DNA from: Lomentospora prolificans
Taxonomy: Eukaryota; Ascomycota; Sordariomycetes; Microascales; Microascaceae
DNA: 64,000 bases
Assembly (NCBI GenBank): GCA_029532625.1
Contig: JARFXM010000003.1
Span: 1,488,001-1,552,000 of the forward strand
Direction: 5' to 3'
How positions within the stretch are numbered: the first letter of the stretch is position 1; the number at the start of each line of letters is the position of its first letter. The position numbers and the translations under genes are program-made. Shown here in pieces: positions 46,225-58,109 of the stretch. The notes beneath the pieces are model-generated. The model was not told where the DNA came from. It saw only the letters and a program-made list of their open reading frames with translations, and did no database searches.

Positions 46225-46702
46225 TATGGATGGTTTAGTGGTAGAATTGGGTTTGATCGTTTGGGTGCAAGGTTATATCGGAACTTGGGAGTTTTGTTGA
46301 TGTCTGGCTGGAGACGAGCTAGATATTAGATGTCAATTTTGATGTGAGAATGCTCATTCCTAGAGAGTATTAGTGGACGTCCACGTCTTCTTACTAGCGC
46401 AGTCTAGTGGGTTTAGTGGGCACGCTCACGTTGCTTCAGGGGTGCAGCGTTAATCGGCACTGCTGTGGCGCCTGGCAATGGTCATTTGTCGACCCACCAA
46501 TGGAACGTGCGAGGCGCCAAATGCCAGCACCAGCCAGGCTGGCAGAAAACGCTACAGTAGGCCTTCCCAAGCTAGCTGTCTGGCTCCCTGAACTCCCACT
46601 GAAGCAATCTAGAAGCCTGGCTTTCGTCAGCTCCCTTCCAAAAAGACACCTTCCATATCGAACCCAACCTCGACCCTCCGGTCCGGACACATCTCGCCCA
46701 CC
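46225..46702. promoter_or_regulatory. Divergent promoter of RMI1 (-) and VPS51 (+)
   Basis: 478 bp between start codons. No clear TATA box or recognised factor site. Confidence 0.55.
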
Positions 46703-47647
46703 ATGTCGACCATTGCCTCCCCGCGAGATCCCTCCACGCCCCTCCGCCGCACTCCCTCGGGCGTAAACTCCCCTACCGCCGGCTCCGCCCGGCCCTCCAT
46801 CGACTCCCTCCATCCGCCGCTCGCCTCGCCCCAGCCGCCGCACTCTCCCCAGACAGCCCAGGCCTCGGCCTCCTCGTCCAAGCGCAACCGGACAGCTCTA
46901 CGAGAATACTACAACCTCCGCCGCACCGCTGGGACGCCCTCGGCAGTGGTTAATGAAGACTCGAGGCTATCCGAGGTGCCCCCGTCAGAACTTGATGCCG
47001 AGGGGTTCGAGCCGCAGGCGTGGGTCGACAAGAAGCTGGCCGAGTGCGGGCTCGAGGAGCTGTTGAGGTTGTATACGGGGATTTTGGGGGAGATACGAGC
47101 CTTGGATGCGGAGAAGAAGGCGCTGGTTTACGATAATTATAGCAAGTTGATTACGGCGACGGAGACGATTCGCAAGGTGGGCTTTCCGCGCTTGTAACTT
47201 TTGATTGGGCGACGACCTGAAGCTAACTTGGCGAAGATGCGAGATAATATGGACCCTTTGACGCCTATGGCTTCCGACCTCGATCCCAAGATTGCCCAAA
47301 TCTACAGTCAGGCGTCACAGATCCGGGACGCCCTGCGGAACTCAGTGCCAAAACCTGCCGAGGGTGCCGACCTCGACGAGGAGTCGATTCGGAGGCGTCA
47401 GAGAACGCAGCAGCTCGCTGCCGAGGTGGTCGCCATGCCACCTAAACTACGGGCCCTCGTCGAAGAGGGCAGGCTGGAAGATGCGAGGAAAGCCTGGGAG
47501 ATGCCTAGACGCTTACTCGAGGTTTGGAGGGAGAAGAAGTTGGGTGGGGCGGATGTGATGACAGTGCTGGAGGAAGGCGACGCCATTGTCGAGTGGACTG
47601 ACGACGACGCGAGTAGTAGCGCGGCAAGCTCACAGGGCAGCTCGTGA
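46703..47647 (+). CDS. VPS51: GARP/EARP complex subunit Vps51
   Basis: Two exons, 46703-47176 and 47237-47647. The intron 47177-47236 is GTGGGC/AAG with a CTAAC branch site; the product is 294 aa. The N-terminal 65 residues are Ser/Pro-rich and disordered. The Vps51 core follows: RTALREYYNLRR, FEPQAWVDKKLAECGLEELL, LDAEKKALVYDNYSKLITAT and, across the splice, ETIRKMRDNMDPL. This is the coiled-coil signature shared by Vps51 and other tethering-complex subunits. The C-terminal helices include RQRTQQLAAEVVAMPPKLR. The protein tethers endosome-derived vesicles at the trans-Golgi. Fungal Vps51 is short, as here. It ends in a Ser-rich tail. Confidence 0.9.
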
Positions 47648-47833
47648 AGCGAAATAATCACAAATACGGACACGGACGAATTTGCACACACGGCGTCAAA
47701 TGAAGCATCAATAGATCTCGGAACGGGTCAGGAAAAAAAAAGACATTATAGAGCAGGGCAGTCTATTTTATATTGCCGACGAGCCTACGACGTCTAGCAG
47801 CGACGTATCAAATATCATTCGGAGAGCTGCTGG

Positions 47834-49001
47834 CTACAGCGCCTCGATATCGATCACCTTGAACGGATCCCTATCCACCTTGCTTACAAACACCTCGGCC
47901 TCCTCCTCCGACTCCTGAAGCTTTTCCTCCAGCGTCGTCCTCAGCCTGTGCTCTAGGAACCTTCTCTCCGTATTACTATGATACGTGGTCACGACGATCT
48001 TGCCCTCCTGCGACGCCTTGAGCGCGTCGTGGTGGCTCATCTCACCCGTGATCCAGAGCTCTGCATCCGAGTTACGGAGGACATCGGCTCCCGAACCGGC
48101 ACAAACAGCGACCTTGCTCACCGTTGCGCGCGCGAGGTCGCACCCCGGAGGCTGGGCGAGGTGCAGATGCCTGAAACCGCCGAGCAGCCTGCCAACGCCC
48201 TTGATGATCCTTGCGGCGGGCACCTCCTTGCTCAAGGTGGTGAGCATGCCGTAACCGGCATCCTCGTTACCCTCGGGAGGATTGGCGATGGGACGGAGGA
48301 CCTTGCGGGTGGCCGAAAGGTCGGCGCTCTCCGTAGGGTCAGCCGTCTGCTTGGCGGCATACTCGACCGTCTCTGCGAGCCAGGCGTTAATACCACGGGG
48401 GCTGGCGTCGAGAGCGGTATGCGGGCAGTAGACTGCTATGCGCTTGCTGGCGAGGCGGAGAAGCGTTGCTTGCTGGGGATCGGCGCAGGTTAGGGATTTG
48501 AGGCCGCGGAAGATGATGGGGTCTAGTAGACGTTAATTCAAAATGAGACTTCAACAACGACCAATTTTTACTCTTAAACATGAGAATGAGGCAACTTACG
48601 GTAGCTGATGATGACGCTCACGTCGAGGCTTATCGCTTCTTCAGCGACGAGGTAGGTGAGGTCATTTGTGAGGAGGACGCGGGGTTCCGTGGGAACGTCA
48701 TCGGGCGTCTCTACGTTGTCGAGGAGGAGGCCGACGTTGTCCCAGGACCGGTCGGCCAGTTCCTCGGGAAAGCTGCGTGTATAAAATCAGTGCATGTTCA
48801 TTTTTCCCCCTCCGTCGGCTCCGATTGAGGCAAAAGGAAATAAGAAAAAAAAAAATGGAAAAGCAAAATCAATAGAATGCCGGGCCTGCAAAGGGGGAGT
48901 TGGGTGCACACATACAGCTCCCTCATAGCCTTGACCACCAGCTGCGTAAAAGCCGGCGACCGGACGGTGATGCCGCCCCATTCCTGAAGCTTAGCCGCCA
49001 T
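47834..49001 (-). CDS. NIF3-like (NGG1-interacting factor 3 / GTP cyclohydrolase I type 2-like) protein
   Basis: Three exons, 48916-49001, 48600-48772 and 47834-48522. Introns are GTATGT/CAG and GTAAGT/TAG with consistent phase; the product is 315 aa. NIF3 family features are SWDNVGLLLDN near residue 40 (after a start MAAKLQEWGG), VLLTNDLT, VSVIISYHPIIFRGLKSLT spanning the second splice (metal-binding His), VYCPHTALDA, AVCAGSGADVL, and ELWITGEMSHHDAL (metal-binding Glu/His). The proteins form dinuclear-metal hexamers of poorly defined cellular role and have been linked to mitochondria and transcription. Length fits the fungal members. The usual bacterial middle insert is absent. Confidence 0.92.
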
Positions 49002-49653
49002 TGTCGAGAATTCGATTCCTGTGCGCACCGAGAAGCAATTCCGCTTTGAAATCTCTAGCCTATTTCTTCGGAGCAGAGCAACAGCTTGCTTGCGGGGCGG
49101 AGCAGAGACGTGAAGCAGCCGAGCGCGCACAGTGACGCCGATCCGTGTTGAAGCCTGGCGGGCCACGTTGAAATTCAGGTGCGAGCTTGTCCTGACTAAC
49201 GCTCTGCTGCCCGTTGGCATGGCTGGCTGGGCTGGGCTTCCCTTTGGTCAAAAGTAGAAATGCCCTCTTTAGCTTGGAGATTTGGTAAGAGCTTCTCAGA
49301 GCCGGCACTTTTCGCTTCACTCCCCGTTTTCGTCAAATCAAATCAGCAGGTCGGAAATCTATCTCACTGCCAGTGAGGGAGGTACATACGTTCTGGCGAG
49401 CTCCTTCTCTCCAGGTGAAATGTTGTCATACTGTGTTAGTCACAGTGTTTATCCTTGCTATATTACTGTTCTCTTCAGGCTGCCGAGAGCACAATTGCAG
49501 GTGGCAGTCTCGCGGAGGGGACCGACTCGGATCACTGATATCTAATCAATCTCTCGTCGTAAATAGCACGTAATACCCTCTTCCTCCGTAAAAACCACCG
49601 TGACCTACCTTAGTATTCACCAAGATAATACCCCAAAAAGCGAACAAGAAACG
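49002..49653. promoter_or_regulatory. Divergent promoter of NIF3-like gene (-) and BOL2 (+)
   Basis: 652 bp between start codons. No specific factor site recognised. Confidence 0.5.
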
Positions 49654-50254
49654 ATGCAAGCCACCGAGTTCCTAGCAAACACCGTGGTCGACCCCACGGT
49701 AACCGAAGACTCCCTCAAGGAAGCCCTCGTCGAACGTCTAGGCGCAACCCATGTCGAAGTCACGGACATATCTGGTAAGGACGCCCGATACAAGGAAAAA
49801 GGAAATAGAAATAAAAAGAAAAAAGAAAAAAGAAAAAAGAAAAAAGAAAAAAGAAAAAAGAAAAAAGAAAAAAGAAAAAAGAAAAAAGAAAAAAGAAAAA
49901 AGAAAAAGAAAAGAAAAGAAGAAAAGAAATTACCCCTCCTTGCCCATCTCCTCCCCACCAGCCGCCCACCACCGCCACCGTCCTTGCTTCAAAGGCCCAC
50001 ACGACTTTGGAGCATCATTTGAGTGAACAAAAGAGGAGATTGCTGACCGTGGCGCGAGAGTTATAGGCGGCTGCGGCCAATCCTTCAAAGCCCTCATCGT
50101 GTCTCCCCAGTTCGTTGGTCTTAATTCCCTAAAGCGCCACCGCCTCGTACAGGCCGCTCTCAAGGAGGAAATCGCCAAGATTCACGCCTGGACCGCGAGG
50201 TGTCAGACCGCCGAGGAGTGGGAGAAGACCAACGGCACCAACGGGACGGCATAA
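49654..50254 (+). CDS. BOL2: BolA-like protein, Bol2/Fra2 type
   Basis: Two exons, 49654-49774 and 50067-50254. The 292-nt intron (GTAAGG/TAG) is filled with a purine repeat; the product is 102 aa. BolA2-type proteins pair with monothiol glutaredoxins to bind a 2Fe-2S cluster and relay iron status in the cytosol. The fold is recognised by LKEALVERLGATHVEVTDIS, then GGCGQSFKALIVSPQFVG, then LKRHRLVQAALKEEIAKIHAW with the invariant His near the C terminus, and TAEEW. The Cys in GGCGQ lies in the loop used for cluster binding in BolA proteins. The tail ends TNGTNGTA. Bol2/Fra2 versus mitochondrial Bol1/Bol3 is judged on the ATVEV...HAW...EEW pattern and the lack of an obvious presequence. Confidence 0.87.
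49818..49908 (+). repeat. Heptanucleotide (GAAAAAA)n minisatellite inside the BOL2 intron
   Basis: G residues fall every seven bases from 49818 to 49902, giving about 12 units of GAAAAAA. The array then decays into GAAAAA and GAAAA units up to about 49925. It occupies roughly a third of the intron and is all purine on the sense strand. Confidence 0.93.
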
Positions 50255-50597
50255 GGCGACGGGGGAGGGAGTCGGTGGAATAAAACGACGGGCGAGGGAA
50301 GCGAAATGCTGTAAAAAGACAACGTTTGTCACGATTATACTTTTGGGGGGTTTTGGGGTTGTTTGAAGATATCAATAATTTTTTCTTAATCAAGGCAGTG
50401 CTGGGAAAGAGAGTATTTGCCCAAAGTTAGAGAGAGAGGGGATACAAAAAATTTGCCCTCATTTCATCATCTCGGAATCATTTGCGCTTTTTCTACCTTT
50501 TTTGAACCCTTCTGCCGGATTCTAAAACGGACCATACTCCCAGCATGTCAATGTCTCTCCCGATAAGTGCCCCTTCCCCAACGCTCCTAGACGCCGC
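50255..50597. other. Convergent intergenic region BOL2 / AP-1 beta
   Basis: 343 bp of 3' ends with A/T-rich stretches (about 50380-50470). No gene seen. Confidence 0.65.
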
Positions 50598-53070
50598 CTA
50601 CAAGAGACCTAGAAGATCGTCGCTGTCCTTTTGCTGCGCCGGTTGTTGCTGCGCGGCCGGCTGGGTACTGGACTGCTGGGCTAGCTGCATCGCCGCGGGA
50701 AGGGGTTGGTTCGATGAGCTGCCACCGAAATCAAGCCCGGCGAATCCTCCCATGAGATCGTCTATACCACTGCCACCTCCGTTGCTCGCCCCGACAGCAG
50801 GTTGAGGGGAGGATGACGTGGCCGGCGCATCGAACAAGCCCATCATATCTGCCATACCACCGCCAGACCCGCCTGCCGTAGAACTGCTCGGCTCTGCAGA
50901 TGCGGGTGCCGCACCGTCAAAGTCGATATCCAGGAGGTTCTCGACGTTGCTCTGAGGTGGTGCGCCGTTGGCGGATGACGCAGCGGCAACTGAGGCCGCA
51001 ATAGGGTTTTCCGCGGCGTTTTGGCGCTGCTCCTGGATGGCGGCGCGCTGGATCTCGTCGGCACCGAAGCGACCCTTGCCGACGAATGACTCGGGTGGCT
51101 TGTGGTACACTGACGCCAGCGTGGATAGCTCTCCGAGCAGTTGCTCAAGGAGCGCGGGTGGGAGGCTAGCAATGGTAGTGGAGATGGCAGGTTTCTGAGA
51201 GAGAACAATGTTCTGTTGCGCAAAGTTAGTCGAATAGCTCAGCAATACGTACTCGGTGTACAAACCTTGGCAACGTCAAGATCACCGGACAGCAGTCGCC
51301 AGTAGACGTACGCCCTGTCCCTTATATCCGGGTTATCGCTCTCTCCCGTCGCCGCCTGTAGCACCGTTTGTACGAGGGCCTGGTTGCCGGCCGGCTTCTT
51401 AAGGAATAGTTTGACAACTGCAGTAAGAATTTGCAATTGCGTCTAAATAACACGTTAGACATCGTACTTTGCCTTTTAAGCGTTAAATAAAACATACCTG
51501 TGTAAACTCCTCCATAAAGCCCTCGGCAAAGCTCGAAAGAATCTCGTCCGCGTTATTAATCTTCTCAGCATACTCGCCGACAATCCATATCAAGGAACCC
51601 CTGGCGTTGGGCTCATCTAGTTCGTCGATATAATTGCAAAGTGTAGGGATGACACCCTCGTATCCAGGGTATTTCCTAAGTATGTCCTTAATCACGACGA
51701 CTACCTCTTGAACAACGTAGTTAACCTTGGTAGAGATGAGGTCGAGCAAAGCGTTGACACACTTCTCGCTGGCGGCCTCAATCTTGATCGCAACTTGGCC
51801 AATGGCCTTGACGGCGCGGCGCACGAAATCCATGTCGACTTCGAGGGCGTACTCCTTCAGCTCCGCCAAAAGCTGGTCACAGTTCTTCTCATTGGCTATC
51901 CTCACCATGATTTCGAGCTTCTGGAGCTTGACGTAAGGAGGATCGTTGTATTTGCAGAAGAATACTCGCATCTCTTTGCTAAGGATGTCAGGCTTAGCTT
52001 GCAGGAGAAGGTCAATGTTTCGAAGTGCTACATATTGAACCTCGGGTGCCGAAGACACGAGAGTGACTTTGGCTGTTAGATTAGATATACCTCAACATGT
52101 GGTTGGAATAACTCACCGAGGGGAGGAGCCATCTTCTTGAGGTACTGGCGGACTAGGTCGGCGTTGACGACCCTCATGTGCATAAAGACAACCTTGACGG
52201 CGGCAAGGACGACACTAGGGTTGACGTGTTGAAACTGCGGAGCTACCCTCTCGCAAATGTGCTCCGACTCTTTGACGTCGCTGGCAGGGTAAGAAGCAAG
52301 GGTAGTCAATATCGTTACACGTCCCCATTCCGTACATTCGTTGAGTGCCAGAAGTAGCTTCTTCAGAACTGTAGGTGTGATGATGAGCGCCTTGGTTTCG
52401 GGAGCTGTCTCATAGATTTCCGAGAGTGCCTGGACACAGTTTGCCACAACCATGGGGTTGGGATCGCCAATCATTTCTTGGAGGGTCTCGAGGAAGCCAT
52501 TCTCTATGCACATGCTCGGGTTTAGGTCGAAGAGTTTGGCCACGCAGATGGCGGCCGTCTTGCGAACGTAGGGTGACTCGTCTCGTAATGTTTTCCGCAG
52601 CGGATCTTCCATGTAATCCACCATTTTATCCACTCTAATGCATCCCATTGTCCGTATGGCGAGTGCTCTTATAAGGGGGTTCGGGTCTTCCGAGTCTTGG
52701 ACGAATGTGTTGACTGCGAGAATACAGAGGTCTGGGTGGGACTTGGCGTAGTTCCTGGATGCAAGTTACGTTCTGTCAGATGCCTGAGAACTGAGATGAT
52801 AACCATGGGTGATATTTTCAAGACACCTTGGCCTACTTACATCAAATATAGGTAGACAAGCTTCTTCTGGTCCAGATCACCTGTCGCGATGTTCTTCAGC
52901 ACATCGGGGAAGAGCGCAGAGACATCTTTCCCTAGCGTCATCGCCATGATGGTCTTCTGAATCGACTCCTTCCGTTCCCAGGCATATTGAGAGACAAGTC
53001 CCGCCCTCAGTTCAAAGGTCTCGCCCTTTCTAGGGACGGCAAAAGCCTTCTGAATCCGATTTACCGCCAT
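50598..53070 (-). CDS. APL2: AP-1 clathrin adaptor complex beta subunit (Apl2-like)
   Basis: Five exons: 52841-53070, 52117-52754, 51498-52072, 51266-51442 and 50598-51212, all GT-AG, giving 744 aa. Beta adaptin carries cargo and clathrin contacts in trans-Golgi/endosome vesicles. The N terminus MAVNRIQKAFAVPRKGETFE is followed by KKLVYLYLMNYAKSHPDLC (first splice), MGCIRVDKMVDYMEDPLRK, SPYVRKTAAICVAKLFDLNP and NARGSLIWIVGEYAEKI, all adaptin-trunk hallmarks. The C-terminal hinge is Ser/Gly/Ala/Gln-rich. It contains a clathrin box LLDIDF and ends DDLLGLL. There is no folded beta-ear domain, as in fungal AP-1 beta. Assignment to AP-1 rather than AP-2 rests on the trunk sequence and length. Confidence 0.93.
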
Positions 53071-53873
53071 TGTGCTTTAGGGGCGTTTAGGTCGTATGGC
53101 GGGAGGGGCACGGGTGATAGAGCAGTTCGTGGTGAGCTCGGGCTCAGTGTAAAGGAGGGTTGGTAACTCGCAAGGCGCAGATATCCGGGGCGATCTGGCC
53201 TGCTTCGACAAAATTGACGGCTTAGACTTCGAGGAATCCCAAGTTTATACGGGCCGGATCGAAGCTTGGGCTTTGCGCTTTATTTGACAAGCGAAGGCTC
53301 CCACATTCATCGGTTCGATACATTGGGAAAGGAGCACCGGGTGTGGGGATGACATAAGCCCCGGTAAGCCACCTGGCCTCGACATGCCACAGCATCCCAC
53401 CAGCCTGACTCTCATTGAGGCCTCTCTGCCCACGGAGTGAGACGATCAAGGGAAAACAAAGCTTAAGCGTTTGGAAGGGAACATATCCATGGTATCAATT
53501 TTATATATTCATATTTAATACTTATGGCTTTGGCACCACTAACAGGTCGCAGGCGAGCCTTCCGAATCTGAGGCGCCTTTTTGTCGAGGCTCGCGCAGAC
53601 CAAGAGGAGCGAGCTGTGTCACGCAAAGCGGTAGGTCGCCCTCGTCTCTCCCACCCTCCAGCTACGTTAGCTAAACAACTCGTATAGTTCTACAATGGGC
53701 TTCTCTTTCTTGGTTCGATCACAATTTTCAGCTTGATAGCGCAAAAACTGAATGCTGGCCGATGATTGCTTCGTAGCCTCTGTCATGGGACCGCTACTAG
53801 GCGTCTCTCGGGAAGGGAACGCGATGGGCCAGCCCTATTAATTAGACTGATTTACCGCAAGGCCTCGGTCGGT
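53071..53873. other. Intergenic region between AP-1 beta and DNA ligase I
   Basis: About 800 bp holding the AP-1 beta promoter and the ligase 3' end. Short open frames only; no gene seen. Confidence 0.65.
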
Positions 53874-56540
53874 CTATTCTTGATCGTCTACCTCTACAGG
53901 AGTCTCTGCGGGTGTCTTAGCCTCCTGCTTTCTATACAGCCCAGCTAGAAACTCGTTGGTGCTCGCCTCTTCTATGCCTTTGTCCTCTCTCTTCTTCAAA
54001 AACCGTGGAAATCTCAGGCTCAGCCCTCTTTCATCGCTTACTAGCCCAAGCGCCGCTGTATATGTCGGACTAAGGGTTATGTCCGCAAAGCCCATTTCCC
54101 AAACCTCTTGTGGTTCAAACCATACATCTGGCTCTGGACCCGAGTACTCTATGAAACCAGGCCGTTGTGTCCTTATGTTTTTGCTTTCCCCACTAACCTC
54201 GCCGTCGTCATAAAACTCGCGATTCGCTTTGTAGAAGGCATCAGTGAATCCAGACATACATTTGCAAACAGCCTCGAACGATCCAGTTTCGTCATTCCGA
54301 ACGGCAAGAAGGATCGGCGACCACCACTTCGCCTTCCGGCCTTGGCCATGCCATCCGCCAATCGGAATGAGGTCCAATGTATCAAAACTTGAGCTGTAGT
54401 CCTTCTTCACCTTGAGCCACGAATCGAGGCGTTTATCGGGTTCATAGGTCGCTAAGACAGGCTTTCGCCTCGTTTTGATCTTCTCCTCCTCGTCCGATGC
54501 TTTGGACTTCCCCTTTTTCTTTCCCTTGGGCGGGATCTTGGTGAATGCGGGCTCAGATGGATCCATGTCCATGGCATCGACATCATCGGGCAATGATGAG
54601 AGATTGTCAAGCACTTTGACCATGATCCCCTCGCACTTATTCTCAACCGCGACCTTGAAGAACTCCAGCACATTATCAGAGTCTTGTGACGTCGCGTCTA
54701 AGCTCCTGACCCAGGTGAATCTGCGAGGAACCTCTATGAAAAGCGAACGAAGCAGCTCCCGCCGTTCCCGGAAGGGGCGATTAAGGAGCGGTTCTTCGTT
54801 GATATACATCAAGTCGAACGCGAATAGACAGACCTGAATTGAAATCGAGCCAATCTCCACGTCCTTTCTGGCGCGGTTTGTTAATGTTTGAAAGTTCTTC
54901 AGTTCCCCTGTGGCAGAATCTACGGCTACAACTTCACCCTCCATGATGAAGCTGTCGACGCCTTGGCCTCGTATCTGTGGTATCAGTGCCACGAGATCGG
55001 GGTATTTGTCCGTCATAAGTTCGAGGTGTCTAGAGAAAATGGAAACTTTCCCGGCTCCATCGCAATGAACCTGTGCTCGTTGGCCATCATACTTGAACTC
55101 GCACGCGAAGTCGCGTCCTTGAAGTTTGGTCAGCATTTCAGCGAGATCTCTCGTGATGCTACCCAGCATGGGCCGTAAAGGGACATGGATGCTGATGCAG
55201 CACCGGAGAAGGAGCTCTTCGGATACGCCCACTTCCAGCAATGCGGGGACCAAGTCATTGTAATTTGGCCTCCTCGCGAAGCAAGCTTTGACGATTTCTT
55301 CCCCTCGTGCCCATATTTCCGCGGCTTCTTCTTTCTTCAACTTGCCCATCTCCTTCGGATCTCTAGTCTCGAAGTCTGCGCCCGCGGGCTTGGATAGGAG
55401 GAAGGCGCGCGACAACGCGATCAACATTGTAGTCTTAACAGCGCCAATTCGTAGCTGACATATGGTTAGATTCTCGCCCACTTTGAATGAAAGAAGGATC
55501 AGCTTACATGCTGGCAGAGGGTCCGGACAATATACCGGCTCTCCTCTCCACCTCGCGCGTCCTGCAACAGCCTATCCACGATTCGCTGCTTGCCTTCCGC
55601 GCTGCCTTGCCCCTGTGTCGTAGCAATTTTGACTAAGGACTGATACACCGCTTTAATAGTAAGCGGCTTCGGCTTCCTCAACGTGAAGCTTTGCTTCTTC
55701 TTCGCTTCGAAAGCAACGTCCCCAGCATCCCCATATTTGTCATATATGTTCTTTAGAGTCCGGCTATCAAGACCGCACACTTGTTTCAGCGCCTTGGAAA
55801 TTGCGGAACCCCCGAGACCCAGCTCCAAGGATATATACGGAGGCGATATCGCGTTTGTAGCGAGCCACACCTGGTACCATGTCAGATCAGGTTCGGTAAA
55901 GGTAATTACTGGCTGAATAGCATACCATTGGCAGAAGACTGGAAGGGTCGCCTTCAATAATCAATCGCACGCAGTTGACTAATGTATCAACAATTTTGAT
56001 GCGGCTAGTAGTGCCATTGACAAGCACGAAGCACCTCGTCAGCAAGGCATATGATGCATCGCCTCCCTGACTAGTCCAGCTCTCTTTGAGCTGAGGCAAG
56101 TATTTTACCGGCTCAAATGTGAATGGGCTTTCATCAAGTGGGATTATGGACGAGACGGTATCCTCAGTAACTCCAGACGCCTGTAACATAAGGGTATTTG
56201 CAGCCTTCTTAGGCGGGTATTTAACTTCGTCTTCTGTCTTTTCAACCGGGAGCGCACCCGGTGTCTCCATAGTCACAGCAGCATTGAAATCGGATTTAGG
56301 GATATCAGAAGCACTATTGGTGGAGGGTTGCAAGGCTTCTCTATCGAATTCGGCCTGAAGCTTTCGTGCGAAGTCCTCATCATCTTGGGCCGCAGGGGAT
56401 GGATTCGCCGGAACAGCTACGGTGCTTGAGGATGCATTCCCTTGACGTTGTCTTGCGAAAAAGTACTCTAAGCCCCTGGACTGTATGGCGGCCTTTTTGT
56501 CCCCAGAATCGAGCTTCCTGCGCTTTGTGGGACTCGCCAT
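53874..56540 (-). CDS. CDC9: ATP-dependent DNA ligase I (Cdc9-like)
   Basis: Three exons, 55926-56540, 55508-55870 and 53874-55454 (introns GTATGC/CAG and GTAAGC/CAG), giving 852 aa. It seals Okazaki fragments and repair nicks. The N terminus has SPTKRRKLD (nuclear signal). SRGLEYFF (about 21-28) is a PIP-box-like PCNA contact with Ser where Gln is usual. The DNA-binding domain spans about 150-400 (for example GLGGSAISKALKQVCG and LLQDARGGEESRYIVRTLCQ). The nucleotidyltransferase active site is CEFKYDGQRAQVH, with Lys about 446, then MEGEVVAVD and CEGIMVKVL. The OB domain includes LDSWLKVKKDY and IPIGGWHGQGRK. An acidic/basic insertion of about 50 residues follows MVKVL. The C terminus is disordered. 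Confidence 0.96.
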
Positions 56541-57034
56541 CGTGACGTGAGGAACAAGGACCAGAGGCTGGCTTAGTGAGTGGAGACAAGTTCAAGACGG
56601 AATCATTCGGCCATAAATAAGGAAGTTATTCAAAATAGAATTATAGTATATGGCTCATAAAAAGAGATGCGCCCAATTCACCAGCAATCGCCTTCCTTCT
56701 TAAACATCGTCATTTCCAGCACTGGCTGTATATTAAGGGACCAGCAGCTGGGGGCGATGAACCTGAAGGCCACGCGAATTCACGTGATAATCTTCGAGAT
56801 CGATCGAACCCCACGACTCCATCGGCCCAGAACTGGAACGGCCAAAAATGAACCATCCCCGCTGGGAGCAAGCCACTGGGCACACATGCACCAGCCACAC
56901 CCACTCCCTTGCACAACCACACAACTCTGGCGAACCCCACCATCCCTCCACGGCCGCCGAGAAAACTTCCACAAACCTGCCAACCCGCAATACGAATATC
57001 AAACCCCGGTATCCGAGACCGCGACACCGCAAAA
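56541..57034. promoter_or_regulatory. Divergent promoter of DNA ligase I (-) and eIF3k (+)
   Basis: 494 bp between start codons. It contains a palindromic E-box CACGTG at 56781-56786 and a CCAC/ACAC-rich leader before eIF3k. No ACGCGT box is present, unlike the POL2 promoter. Confidence 0.5.
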
Positions 57035-57896
57035 ATGAACGGCGAAGACCCCCCCGAGAGGCCCGATCACATCTCCACCATTATCAACGGCCTCGAGAGG
57101 TACAACCCTGAGGCTGTCGGTACCCTGGAAGGATACCTTGGCGAGCAGTGCGAGGAGAAGTTCTGCGACTGCAACGCTAACAGGACGCTTTTGAAATTGT
57201 GAGTAAATGAGATCGGCCTTCTTTGGAAGGCAAAAGATCATATAAGGGCGAATATAGACTCTGCGATATTCTGGTGAATTTCTGGGGCGATTATATGGGG
57301 ATTCCAAGGACCGTTATCGCTAACGTCTGCGCCTCAATCCAAACAGGTACCAACTCAACCCCGACCGCCTAAAAGATGAAGTCGTCACCAACGTCCTCGT
57401 CAAGGCCATGACCCAGTTCCCCTCGCCACAGTTCTCCCTCGCCCTCCACCTCATCAACCCATCCACCGCCGTGTCTGGCGAGCTCCGCGAGGCCGTCCAT
57501 ACCCTGCGCGTCCTCAACTCCGCCCTCGAGGGCGCCCAGTACGGCCACTTCTGGTCCACCCTCAACGGCGACGACCTCTGCGCTGACCTCATCGCCGATG
57601 TCAACGGCTTCGAGGACATCATCCGACACAATATCGCCCACCTCGTCTCCCAGGCCTTTAGGGAGGTCAGCCTGTCCAACCTCGAGGCGTGGCTCGGCCT
57701 CAACACCGAGGCCACCAAGAAGTTCGTCACCGAGGTGTGCGAGTGGTCGATCGAAGGCGACAACGTCAAGGTGCCCAGCAACCCCGACAATGAGGCTCAG
57801 AAGGCGGAGATTAGGGAGGATGTCAATGTGGATATGTTCTCGAGGGTGATTAAGAGGTCGTGGGAGGACGCTTTGACGGCTCAGGCTACTAACTAG
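57035..57896 (+). CDS. EIF3K: Eukaryotic translation initiation factor 3 subunit K
   Basis: Two exons, 57035-57198 and 57347-57896. The intron 57199-57346 has a GTGAGT donor and CAG acceptor; the splice gives LLKL|YQLNPD and the product is 237 aa. eIF3k is a small PCI-type scaffold subunit of eIF3, present in filamentous fungi but absent from budding yeast. Conserved stretches are INGLERYNPEAVGTLEGYL, NANRTLLKLYQLNP, LVKAMTQFPSPQFSLALHLI, FWSTLNGDDL, IRHNIAHLVSQAF and LEAWLGLN. The end of the winged-helix part is FSRVIKRSWEDAL. Length matches family members (about 220-250 aa). Start choice: first ATG of the frame with a good context (AAAAATGA). Confidence 0.95.
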
Positions 57897-58109
57897 ACGG
57901 GCTAGATAGAGTGGAGGGTTTATGGGTTTAAAAGTGTGATAACGTTACGAAAAAGGTAGCGAAAGTTCCCCTTGACGATTGCAATTTCATGTCATTTCTA
58001 AACAAGCCATTGCTATGAGTTGTTCCCCAAGTGATTTTGTCGAAGTCGTGAAGCCATCTGTTTTTGGTCTCCAGAATGCAGACATTCTCCCCCAACTCGT
58101 TGACCCGAC

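Noticed and set aside
49751..50026. Lys/Glu-rich frames through 49780-49930
   Set aside because: They are translations of the GAAAAAA intronic repeat in the BOL2 gene. The flanking exons join cleanly into a BolA domain.
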